DNA from: Silene latifolia | Lineage: Eukaryota > Streptophyta > Magnoliopsida > Caryophyllales > Caryophyllaceae | Direction: 5' to 3' | DNA: 64,000 nucleotides | Assembly (NCBI RefSeq): GCF_048544455.1 | Contig: NC_133536.1 | Span: 37,466,652 to 37,530,651, forward strand | In this document: positions 9,513 through 20,068 of the stretch, one piece after another | How the letters are laid out: each line of letters opens with the position of its first letter | Position numbering within the stretch: the stretch's first letter is position 1 | The notes under the pieces: generated by a model | Seen by the model: the letters and a program-made list of their open reading frames with translations, nothing else | Database searches by the model: none | Told to the model about the DNA's origin: nothing | Translations under genes and position numbers: made by a program

Positions 9513-12500
9513 TCTGGGCTTCTGGAATGTGAGAGGACTGAACAGCATTTCCAAACAAAATGAAATAAGGTGGTTTATGCACCAGAATAATGTTGGGCTG
9601 TTTGGTTTGTTAGAAACTAAAATAAAAGGGGATAAGTGGATTAATACTAGGAATAATATATGTGGTGATTGGGCTATTTGTACTAATAATAGTTTTCACA
9701 AAGGGGGGAGAGTTTGGCTTTTGTGGAATCCTAAACTTTTCCAGGTGGACATGCTTCATACAATCAAGCTCAATGTATTCATACACAAGTGAAGGACATG
9801 ATGCAAGGATCTGTCTTCTACTTTACTCTAGTGTATGGTTTTAATAAAATTGGTGAGAGAGAAAGCTTATGGCAGGATTTGAGGAATTATGCCACCACAG
9901 CTACTGGTCCTTGGCTTGTGGGTGGGGATTTCAATAGTGTACTGAGAATGGGGGAAAGGATTGGAGGAACTGATGTTACATTGGCTGAGATCTTACCTAT
10001 GAGGAAAGCCTTGGATGATTGTCAGTTACAAGAAGGGAAAATGATTGGGTCTTATTTCACGTGGAACAATAAGCAAGATGATGGGACTAGAGTCTATAGT
10101 AAGATAGATAGGGTGTTGATTAATGATGCTTGGCTTCAGAGGTTTCCTGACTCAGTGGCTCATTTCCTCCCTGAGGGGCTTTTTGATCACTGTCCTTGTG
10201 TGATCCAGTTCAATAGGATCAGTGCAAGGAAAAAGGCACCTTTCAAGTACTTCACTATGTGGGCACTTGCTGATAATTTTGATGAGGTTGTGCAACATGG
10301 ATGGCAGGAGGATATTGATGGTTCTCCTATGTTTAGGGTCACCAAAAAACTCAAAAGTCTGAAGCACAGGTTGCAGGAGTTGAATAGAGAGCAATTTAGT
10401 GACATTGAGAATTTAACCCATGTCACTGAAATTGCTCTTCAGAACTTTCAGGAGCAATTAAGGCATGATCCTCTTAACAAAGAGATGTGTAAAACTGAAA
10501 GAGCTTGTGCTCAGGAGCTGATGGGTTTAAGGAAGGCTAGGGAGATGTATCTAGCTCAGAAAGCCAAAGAAAGTTGGGTTAAAGATGGGGATTATAACAC
10601 TTCATTTTTTCACTCAAGTATCAAAAGAAGGAGGTCAATGAATAGGGTGTACCAAATTTCTGATGCTGCAGGAAAGTTGTGCACTACCCCTGAGGACATC
10701 AAAGTGGCTTTTGAACAGTTCTATAAGGGTTTACTTGGTACATCTACTGAAGTTAAGCACGTGAAACCTGGAGTTATAAAATCGGGGGCAAGTGTTTGAC
10801 CGATGAACAGAGGGAGATGTTGAGTGCTCCAGTGACTGATGAGGAGATTAAGGCTGCTATGTTTTCTATTCCAGAACCAAGGCTCCTGGGCCGATGGCTA
10901 TAGTAGCCAATTTTTCAAGGATAGCGGCATATAGTTGGATCGATGTGTGTAAGGCGATCGGGAATGCTTATGAGACTGGGAATGTTTTGAAAGAGTCTAA
11001 CAACACTATTCTGACTCTCATCCCTAAAGTGGAGATGCCTGCCACCGTGCTACGATTCAGCCAATTGCATGTCTTTGTAACACGATGTACAAATGCCTTG
11101 CCAAAGTCATTTGTGGTAGGCTAAGTCAAATTCTTCCTGCTATTATCAATCCTGCTCAAAGTGCTTTTGTTAAGGGGAGAGATATTGTTGGAAATATCCT
11201 TATTTGTCAGGATTTGATCAAATTATATAATAGGAAAGCTTGTTCCCCAAGATTAATGATGAAGATTGATTTGCAGAAGGCGTATGACTCCATTGAGTGG
11301 CAATTCCTTCATGAGATGCTTGAGGGGTTAAATTTCCCAACAAATTGTATTAAATTGATAATGGAGTGTGTCACCTCTCCTTCTTATTCCTTGGCATTGA
11401 ATGGTGAGGTCTTTGGCTTCTTTAAGGGTAGGAGAGGTCTTAGACAGGGGGATCCCCTCTCTCCCTTGCTTTTCACCATTTGCTTGGAGTACTTGAGTAG
11501 GCTGATGCAACTCCTACCTCAGTTCAAAGGGTTTAAACATCATTCCCTTTGCTCTAAAATTAATCTCACTCACCTCTCTGCGGATGATCCGTGATGTTCA
11601 GCAGAGGTGATCTCCAGTCTGTTAGTATCATGATCGGGGCTTTTGAGCTGTTCTCCTCCACTTCTGTTTGAAGATGAGTCTTTGGGAAATCCAACTTCTA
11701 TTGCAATGGGATACCTGAGTCCATTGTTCATGCAATTGCCCAGGCTACAGGTATGAAGAGAGGATCCTTACCTTTCAGGTATCTTGGGGTCAACATTATC
11801 CCTAAGAGACTGGGGGTAATGGATTGCCAATGTTTGGTTGATAAGATTACTGAGAGGATTGCTAGATTGGGGACAAAGAAGTTGTCTTATGCTGGGAGAG
11901 TTGTACTTGTTAAGGCTGTGTTGAGCACTTTACATAACTACTGGGCACGAATCTTTATCTTACCAAAAACTGTGTTGGATAAGATTGATGCCATGTGTAG
12001 GAAGTTTTTGTGGCATGGCACAGATGTAAGGAGTCCTGCTCTGGTGGCATGGAGGAATATTTGCAGGACCAAAAGGCAAGGAGGATTGGGTTTGAAAAAT
12101 TTGCACCAATGGAACATAGCTTCCCTTGGTAAGTATGTTTGGTGGATTGAACAAAAGTCTGATCACTTGTGGGTGAAGTGGATACATGCCATTTATATGA
12201 AAAATCAGGAATGGCAGTATTATGAACCCTCTAGTGGAGCAAGTTGGGCTTGGCGAAGATTATGTGGTGTTAAGAACATTCTCAAACCGTTCATGTATGA
12301 TGAACAATGGAGGAATACAGGTATAGAATATACTGTGAGGATGGGTTATCAGTGGCTAGAACAGCCAGGAGTTGATGTGCCCTGGTATCCTTGGGTTAGT
12401 AACAGGATCATGGCTCCTAAACATGAATTTTTCATTTGGCTAGCTGTACAGCAGCGTCTTCTTACTCAGGACAGGATGGTGAAGATGGGTTTCCTTCAAA

Positions 12501-12886
12501 GCAACGTATGCTGGTTATGTGGGCAAGAGGAGGAGTGTCATAAACACTTGTTCTTCTCCTGTACTTATAGCAGGAAATGTCTAAAACTGGTTGAAAACTG
12601 GTTGCAGATACATATTCCAGTTCAAGATGTGATGGAGTGGTGGCTTAAATATAGAACTAGATCTCTGTTGGTTAGGCAAGTGATTGCTGCGAGTATAGCT
12701 TATCTAATGTATGAGATCTGGCATGCCAGAAATAGAAGTCGAGTAGAGAGTTGTTTGGTTCTGCCCACTGTGCTAGTCAGACTGGTACAGAGGGGGATAG
12801 TTTTGAGATTAAAAGTGCGGAATGTAATAGGAAGAAATAGGAGAGTTCAATTATGGTTAGAACGAATTTGTGATGGTGTAAATTAA
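9505..12886 (+). pseudogene. LINE ORF2 (endonuclease, RT, zf-RVT)
   Basis: Starts MGSLGFWNVRGLN, the usual opening of plant L1 ORF2 after the ORF1 stop. The AP-type endonuclease runs to about 10240 (LVGGDFNSVLRMGERIGG, then YSKIDRVLIND and LPEGLFDHCP). RT motifs follow: KMIDLQKAYDSIEW-like text near 11265 and FTICLEYLSRLM with SADD near 11580. The C-terminal part (11753-12886) has CWLCGQEEECHKHLFFSC, the zf-RVT cysteine/histidine cluster. The frame changes near 9780, a stop follows at about 10797, further disruption lies near 10880, and another break at about 11590 falls just after the ADD motif. The copy therefore cannot encode a full ORF2 protein. Confidence 0.88.
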
Positions 12887-12963
12887 CTAAGGGCTATCTC
12901 CCTAGTTAATCAATTGTTCGGGCTATGCTTAATATAATACTTACACTTTCCCAAAAAAAAAAA

Positions 12964-12977
12964 AAGGTTCATCATGG
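12964..12977. repeat. LINE target-site duplication, right copy
   Basis: AAGGTTCATCATGG, an exact match to 8132-8145; its first bases merge with the poly-A tail. Confidence 0.9.
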
Positions 12978-14321
12978 CTTTCCTCGTCGTCGATAATGGC
13001 ACAAATGTGAGCTGGCTCGCTCCTTCTCTCGACACATAGGGGCATCGATGTCATGTCGTCAGGTATGTTGACGAGCGCGGCAAGTTTTGCCAGGGCATCA
13101 GCAAATTGATTTTCCTCTCGTGGCAAGTGAAAGTAGTCGATTTGGTCGAGAATTCGGCCTCTTGATTGATCTTTGCTCGGTAGGGAGCTAAGCTGTCAGA
13201 TCGGATTTTCAATGATCCGGATACCTGATTGATGATGAGTGAGGAATCGCCATGGACCCTCAGTCTCTTGATGCCAAGTGTGATGGCTGTTTGTAGGCCG
13301 ATGAGACATGCTTCATATTCAGCGGCATTGTTGGTGACGGCGAAGTCTAGCTTGACCGAGATCGAAACATGTTCTCCCTCTGGTGATATTAGAAGGATTC
13401 CTACCCCGAAGCCTCTCAGATTAGATGCACCATCAAAGTATAGGTCCCATGCGTCGGAGTCGGCATAAAGGATGTCTTCGTCAGGAAGTGACCATGTGTC
13501 GGTCGTTGGATCCTCGTTGACGGGATTTTCTCGCCAGAAGTCGGCGATCGCTCTTCCCTTGATAACCTTGAGGGGTACAAACTTGAGGTCAAATTCGGAC
13601 AGCATGAGTGTCCATCTAGACAGCCTTCCGTTTAGTACGGGTTTTTCGAAGATGTATTTAACCGGGTCCATCTTGGAGTAGATGTGGACCGAGTAGCTGA
13701 GCATGTAATGCCGCAGCTTCTTTGTTGACCATACTAGGGCAAGGCATGTCTTTTCCAGTTGGGTATACCTCGTCTCGTACTCAATGAACTTTTTGCTGAT
13801 GTAGTAGATGGCTCGCTCTTCGTTGACAACTGTTTGTGCTAGCATTGCTCCCATGGCTGTGTTGGTAACAGTCAGGTATAGGGATAGAGGAATCCCCGGT
13901 TGAGGTGGCATGAGGACAGGAGGTTTGGATAGGATTTCTTTTATCCTGTCGAAGGCTTTCTAACAGTCGTCGTCCCAATCGGTGTGATCGGAGGCACGAA
14001 ACTTTTTGAATATTGGTTCACAAATCATAGTGAGCTTGGCAATGAAGCGACTGATATATTGGACCTGACCGAGAAATCCCCGAATCTCCTTCTCGTTCTT
14101 AGGCCGAGGCATTTGTTGAAGGGCTTTGATTTTGGTTGGATCAATCTCAATGCCTCTTTTGCTAACGACATGTCCCAAGAGTTTTCCGGAGGTGACCCCG
14201 AATGCACACTTCTGAGGATTTAGTCTCATATTGTATTTCCGCAGACGAACGAAGAATTCCGGAGGGCACTGACATGGCCGTCCCGTTCTTTTGATTTGAC
14301 AATCATGTCATCGACATATAC
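12978..14321 (-). pseudogene. Tat element RT C-terminus and tandem RNase H region
   Basis: Minus strand. The 13960-14229 part is the RT thumb/connection (MRLNPQKCAFGVTSGKLLGH, then KEIRGFLGQVQYISRFI). The 13051-13911 part starts with a Ty3-type RNase H (ERAIYYISKKFIEYETRY, LEKTCLALVWSTKKLRHY). It continues into a second, archaeal-type RNase H (YFDGASNLRGFGVGILL, NNAAEYEACLIGLQ, VHGDSSLIINQV). This extra RNase H is a known mark of the Tat/Athila side of plant gypsy elements. RNase H removes the RNA template during cDNA synthesis. It looks broken, and is bounded by the LINE on one side and the CACTA-like element on the other. Confidence 0.85.
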
Positions 14322-14334
14322 CTCTAGTAGAAAA

Positions 14335-14765
14335 CTCCCCTACGGTGGCGGTTATAAATGACCTTTTGTGGCGGTTTTTAGAGATTTAGAGTCCGTCGTT
14401 TATCACGGCATCGTATAAACTTTACGGCGGTTGTAGGCGGTTGTTGAACCGCCGCAATAGCTCTGCTATAGTGGCGGTTGTTATACAAAACCGCCATTAT
14501 AATTTATATAATACGACGGTTGTTAGACAAGAACCGCCACTGTAACTCATTTATAGTGGCGGTTATTTTTAGAAAACCGCCACTATAGGTATTTCAATAA
14601 TAACTTTCCACCACAACCCGCCACTACATGTTCTCTATAAAGTCGGTTGTTGTTAAAGAACCGCCACTAAAGGTAATTATGACGTCGGTTGTTAGTAAAG
14701 AACCGCCACTAAAAGTGAACTAATAGTGGCGTTTCATATTATGAACCGCCACCATAGATAGATTA
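14335..14765. repeat. Left subterminal GGCGGTT/AACCGCC repeats
   Basis: About a dozen copies of GGCGGTT or AACCGCC arranged as short inverted pairs separated by AT-rich bases, able to form successive hairpins. The matching set at the other end is at about 17805-18050. Such repeats are where CACTA transposases are known to bind. Confidence 0.8.
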
Positions 14766-14970
14766 TTTTAAAAAAATAATAATTATTATTATTTGCTACC
14801 AAAATTTTGGTAGAAATGCGAAATAAACAAAAAATACATACAAAAGAATGCTAATCAACGAACTTGCATATCATCCGACAGAACAATAATGTCGATGTTC
14901 AAAATTATACATCCAAGTGTATAAATAATCTTAGTTAATAGACTAATCAGCATTACATATTCCCTAAATA

Positions 14971-15227
14971 CTTCCTCTCATCCAGACCAAAGGTTACAGT
15001 TGCTTTATCACACTTGTCGAGGCACGTTTTGTAACGTGCATATCTTTAGTTACATATTATTAAAAATTATAAAAATTTGATATTCTTATAGCATTCATGA
15101 CGATAAATCAAACAAAATCTCACATGACTATATTTTGTCTTATAGATTAAGAATAATATCAAAGATTCCCTACGACCATGAATAGTGCCAAAAAGCAACT
15201 GTAACCTTTGGTCTGGATGGGAGGGAG
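14971..15227. mobile_element. Stowaway-like MITE (257 bp)
   Basis: Flanked by TA at 14969-14970 and 15228-15229. The termini are near-perfect inverted repeats about 37 bp long (CTTCCTCTCATCCAGACC on the left, GGTCTGGATGGGAGGGAG on the right), extending through the CAAAGGTTACAGTTGCTTT block. The CTCCCTCC-type end and TA target are Tc1/mariner (Stowaway) traits. No coding capacity. Confidence 0.88.
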
Positions 15228-17800
15228 TAGTTGCTAGCCTACACCTCTTTAACATCCTTCATCTCGTCAAATGACAATCTTAAATCTGCCATTCTACATT
15301 AACAAATCTGCAATCATACATCAATGTTAAACAGTAGAGTGGCACCAACTATCAAACAGTGAAAAAAAAAGGTGCTTATTATAGAGGGGATAAAATAGTA
15401 CCTTAAAGAGAGTAAACTAATAGGCTGAGGATTGGTGTTGTTACTGGGTACATTGTGGCTTGTGGTGCCTGGTGGAAAGTGGTACCTAGTTCAAATTAGA
15501 GAAATGGTAAAGAACTAAATAATAATGTTAAATGCAAAATATAGATAGCAATTAAGCACATAAGCAGAGACGAGAATGACTAGTTAGCCAAGGATTCAAA
15601 AAACGCAAACAAATCTTGGTAAAAAACTGAAAAAATATATATAAAGCAAAAACAAGATAAATAACTTCGAAGTTTTTTATAGCACCACACCCCACATCTA
15701 TTTTCTGTCATAATAAGATGGATTTCTAACAACTTACCCCTGAAAAATGGAAGAGATTCAATTTAAACTCGTGTCAATATTTGTTGTTCCGCAAACACCA
15801 GCTACAGAAAGAGAGGGTGGAGGAAGGGGAGTAGAGATGAAGATAATCCACAATTTTACGAGTACTATATTCTGTAAAGCATTAGTGAACCATTCTAAAC
15901 TAAGAAAAACATATATTCATGAAAGCATTTGAGTACTATATTCAATATATATAGACTTTTAATATCAAAATTCTTGTTAACTTGAATATTATATTCATTA
16001 AAGCATTATATCTAAGTTCTACCACTATGAGAAACCCCCGTGTTTAGAATTTAAGTAAAGCTATACACATAATTTTAAAGTCACTTGGCGGTTTGCTAGT
16101 ATGCTACTATAACCTAAGGTGATTGAAAAATCATCCATAGTCAAGTTATGATTGAAAATTGGTGACCTTCATATATGACATATACATTAATAATTAAATC
16201 TTCATGGGGTGGAGGTGCACATCACAGTTTGATATCATGAAAAAAAAAATTAAGGCTATGTGAAACACTTGACAGTTAACACTACCGAAACTCTCATATG
16301 CTTGCTTATCTTCATTATAAACCAATATGTAATTGTAACACCTAAGACATACAGTGAAATAATTCAATGATCCCAAGTGAAGTCAAGTTGTCTACTTCAC
16401 ATGCCCTCGTTTTTTTGGTTTAGTACTTTGTATTATTACATGGAAGAACATGGATGAATATTGTTACGCATTGATCATACTCTTCTACTACTTTAAGATT
16501 AATAAAGTCTACCTGATTAATTTTAGAAAGCGCCCTAGCAAGGTACAAGAAGCATGTAGTAAAAATTACATAAAATCACCATCAATCCCATCAGTACATG
16601 TCTTAATTCATTAAATTTCCTTTAAAATGTAAGTATCCGTCTTAAGACTAAAATGGGTCAAATACATGTCACTTACATTGATAAAGACAAGTCTCTTAAT
16701 AAAAACACCTCCAGAAAACTGTACAAAAGTACAAAACTACTCAATCCCAGAGAATACTCAATCTGAAAGAAAAGTCATCTTTATAACTAATCAATAATAT
16801 CACCCTACTGATAGTAAGTTAATAACTACTCCTTCCGTTTCAGTGAGATGTTTACACTTCCTTTATTTTGTGAGGGGGAAATAAAGGAAGTGTAAACATA
16901 TGACTGGAACGGAGGGAGTACATACTACTAAATGGGATACCATATTTACCTTATCAATTCAGGGTACTCCAATTACAACAAAAATATCACAGTAACAAAT
17001 TGTTCACACTTCACACTCAGTAGACTATGTTGTCTACCACATAGTATCATACTGCCTCTCTACTATTCCGTACTAGTTTTCGAGCGCGAATTACTAACTC
17101 ATTCAACTCATATTAATCTCCAAATTACTCATTCAACATCATTATTTACCTTAAACTACTCTAATCATTGACCAAATAATAAAATCATTAAAAAAAACAC
17201 TAAATACCTGGCACAAGAGTTAACAAAATGAAAAGGGTAGGATAGATCAAATAATTGGCGAGTACAATACTAATCAAAATGAAAAAAATAAGCAATTGAT
17301 TATAATTGGAACAAATAAAGCAGTGAAACAATGAGAAATTAACAGACGGAGAAGTGGGTAGATAAAAAAACGAACCGATATTACACACTCTAAAAAAGAA
17401 TTGTAGTAAAAAAGAAGGCGGATGTATTTCTGCGATTGGATTGTAGATGAATCGTTACATTTCCCCAGTTTGACTGCAAAAAAGAACCCTAAAAATGAGA
17501 TTATCAAATCTATGAAATCAAAATCAAATTAAGAAAAAATATAGAAGATTAAAATGATCAGATCGAAAAATAACGTTGTCTGGTCGAGGAACTGGAAGCG
17601 TAATGCTGGCATTCGAAGTTTGAAGTAACAGTGGTGGCGTTGGAGGGATTTGTGACCGCCAGACATGGTGAACAATCAGCAGTGGGGAGCAGCGATTGAG
17701 ATTAGGAGATTTAGAATGGGAATTTGGGAATCATAGAAGATTTAGGTAATTTGATATATGCGATGAGATTAGAAGGGGCCGCGTTTATGAATAGGGATTT
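15228..17800. other. Interior of the CACTA-like element
   Basis: AT-rich DNA with no convincing coding region on either strand, apart from the MITE at 16829-16918. The segment at 17560-17740 is somewhat less AT-rich and could be leader or captured sequence, but I recognise nothing in it. Confidence 0.5.
16829..16918. mobile_element. Short Stowaway-like MITE (90 bp)
   Basis: TA-flanked, starts CTCCTTCCGTTTCAGTGAG and ends ACTGGAACGGAGGGAG. Nearly the whole element is one hairpin, with arms sharing GTTTACACTTCCTTTATTT. Confidence 0.88.
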
Positions 17801-17804
17801 GATA

Positions 17805-18050
17805 TTTTTAGTGCCGGTTTTAAAATAAACTGACGTAAAACCTTTTGACAACGCTATCTTAAGACCGTCGGTTTTAGATAAAAACCGTCACAAAAGCTTT
17901 ATAACGGCGGTTTTAAAATCAAACCGCCACAATACTTTCTTTTATCGCGTCGGTTTTTAATTACAAATGACACGAATAATTTGTTAACTACTTTTCGCGT
18001 CGTTTCTAATAAAACCGCCATAATAGCAGCGACGTGATAGGGGGTTTTTC
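17805..18050. repeat. Right subterminal repeats of the CACTA-like element
   Basis: Repeated GGTTTTA...AAACCGYCA and CGTCGGTTTT units in alternating orientation, mirroring the left set. Confidence 0.75.
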
Positions 18051-18065
18051 TACTAGTGTATATAC

Positions 18066-18773
18066 CTCCTTGGGCATCATATCATGTAGGAGAGTGGTAG
18101 CTATTCTTTGATAGGTCGCTCCGGCGTTGATGAGGCCGAAAGGCATGACCATGTAGCAATATGTACCCCACTGTGTAGTGAACGCGGTCTTGTGCATGTC
18201 TTCCTCAGCCATCTTAATCTGGTTGTACCCGGCATACCCGTCCATGAATGATAGGAGAGCATGTTCGGCAGTGTTGTCCACTAGAATGTCAACATGTGGC
18301 AAAGGGAAGTCGTCTTTTGGACTCGCCTTGTTCAGATCCCTGAAGTCGACGCAAACCCGAATTCTCCCGTCTTTCTTCGGTACAGGAACAATGTTGGCCA
18401 CCCAATCCGAGTATTCGGACACTTTGATGAACCCAGCCTTGAACTGTTTATCCACTTCTTCCTTGATTTTTAGGGCCCACTCCGGACGCATCCGGCATAG
18501 CTTCTGTTTCACAGGTTTAGCCCCAGGTTTAATGGGTATCCGGTGCTCCGCGATTTCTCTGTCAATCCCAGGCATATCTCTGTAAGACCAGGCGAACACG
18601 TCCTTGTATTCGTGGAGGAGGTCAATGAACTGTTGTCTTTCCGAGGGGTCCAGGGTTGTCCCTATCCTAAGTTCTTGAGGTGTATTGTCGGTTCCTACGT
18701 TAATAGGTTCGGTCTCCTCAATGATGAGGGTTCTGGTTTCCCGTTTGTCAAGTTCTTTGGCTAAGTGAGGTGG
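18066..18773 (-). pseudogene. Tat element reverse transcriptase N-terminal part
   Basis: The minus strand carries the RT palm and fingers: FAWSYRDMPGID and HRIPIKPGAKPVKQK upstream, then GFIKVSEYSDWVANIVPVPK, RVCVDFRDLNKASPKDDFPL, FMDGYAGYNQIKM and TAFTTQWGTYCYMVMPFGL. These match the conserved gypsy RT blocks that precede the YxDD box. RT copies element RNA into DNA. The gag-only copia insertion lies on its upstream side and the CACTA-like insertion on its downstream side. Confidence 0.88.
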
Positions 18774-20043
18774 TGAAGGAAATGTAGATTCATATACATA
18801 TTAACATACTCATATATGTCTAAATTAATTTATCATAAAATTAAAACGGATTTTATGCATGCAAACAAATAATATAATAGAAGAGAAATCATGTCCTTAC
18901 ATTGTGGATTTCGGATTTAAGGGCACAAAAGAGATCACCTTTCTCTTTTGATCTTGAGCTTTTTCTTATGGATGAATAAGATCTAAGTATAAGATCTCTC
19001 CCTAAGCTTTATACCCAAGGCTTAACACTTAATCTAATTAATATTATAAGTACTAGTATAATATTAATCTAGGAGAAAATTGAACCAAAAATATTATTTA
19101 ACCCTTGAATATTTCGGTTTTTAAGAGAGAAGAAGAGGAGGATTTTTCTTCTCACTAGAACTTCTATTTTGGATGATTAGTTGAATGAATAATAATGCAT
19201 AACCCTTAGTATATTATTAGGTAAAATTATAAGAAAAACAATGATGATTTTTCTTCTCTAAACCGTGTAAGTGGAGAGGTTTAGGGGAGCCAATGCATGC
19301 CCACATTTGTCTTCACAAGGAGTAGTAGGGTTGCATGGCTACTAAAGCAAAACAATCATTATGTTTAGCTACTAATTAAACAATTAATTAGCTTAATCCT
19401 CTTCTTTTATTTCGGTCCATTTGGTAATATGGAATCCATATTATTTTTGTCAATTGTCAATATGTCACATGTCATATGTGACATAAATTTGTTATGTAAT
19501 TTTTAACATATTAAAAATCAACGTATTAATAAAAATACGTCACATACAAAATCGACTTAGTAATTTCATAATTACTTGTGCCAAAAATTTTACCATTTTA
19601 TAAATCACAACAGATTGTATTTATAATAATTCATTCAATTTAATTGTTACATTAAACAATTACTTCATCCGAGTAATTATACAATTTGATTACTCAGACC
19701 GTATCTCATTTATTCACATTTCAATTTGATACGTAAATAATACTTCCAAAATCGTCCGTCAATTTTCAAGTAATTTAATTAACTCGTAACATTATACGAT
19801 TAATTAAATAATCAATTAAGAGTATTGCCCTTTAGGTATGACCTAGGGGGTCAACTGATCACCACCGTCACACGACAGTAATGTCAAACTCTAGTCAGCC
19901 AATCATTACCGATATATGTTGACCAGTTGATGACAAGAACAATATTACTTCCCAATTGCATTCATTTTAATGAGACTTAAACATGTGATCATCATGATCA
20001 ACAGTCGTGATCGCATTATTGTCGGAGGACACATATTCCAACA
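18774..20043 (-). repeat. 3' LTR (left) of the gag-only copia
   Basis: 1,270 bp; on the minus strand it starts TGTTGGAATATGTGTCCTCC and ends CATTTCCTTCA. Nearly identical to 26298-27561. The same LTR family forms the solo LTR at 51743-61649. Confidence 0.92.
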
Positions 20044-20068
20044 ATCTCCCACTTGTCCTCGACAAGTG
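20044..20068 (-). promoter_or_regulatory. PPT and hairpin of the gag-only copia
   Basis: On the minus strand ACTTGTCGAGGACAAGT forms a hairpin, followed by GGGAGAT against the LTR. The complete copia at 28276-46790 has the same hairpin-plus-GGGAG arrangement just before its 3' LTR (about 44958-44980). Confidence 0.75.

Larger units (their letters stand above)
8146..12963 (+). mobile_element. L1-type LINE, 5'-complete, ORFs broken
   Basis: A 4.8-kb plus-strand non-LTR retrotransposon with a short 5' UTR, ORF1, ORF2 and a poly-A tail at about 12952-12965, flanked by a 14-bp duplication. Because the 5' UTR and ORF1 start are present, it does not look 5'-truncated. ORF1 carries a DUF4283-like region and a zinc knuckle; ORF2 has endonuclease, RT and a C-terminal zf-RVT region, as in plant L1 elements. 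It lies in the sense opposite to its Tat host, between the integrase and RNase H segments. Confidence 0.92.
14322..18058. mobile_element. CACTA-like DNA transposon, non-autonomous
   Basis: The right end reads CTACTAGTG, the inverse of a CACTAGTAG terminus. The left end reads CTCTAGTAGAAAA, one base off that terminus. Inside each end is a dense set of GGCGGTT/AACCGCC subterminal repeats in alternating orientation, a CACTA hallmark. The 3.7-kb interior shows no transposase frame, and two Stowaway MITEs have entered it. The flanking host direct repeat is ATATAC (14316-14321 and 18060-18065) rather than a clean 3-bp one, so one border is slightly eroded. It splits the RT region of the Tat element. 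Confidence 0.75.
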
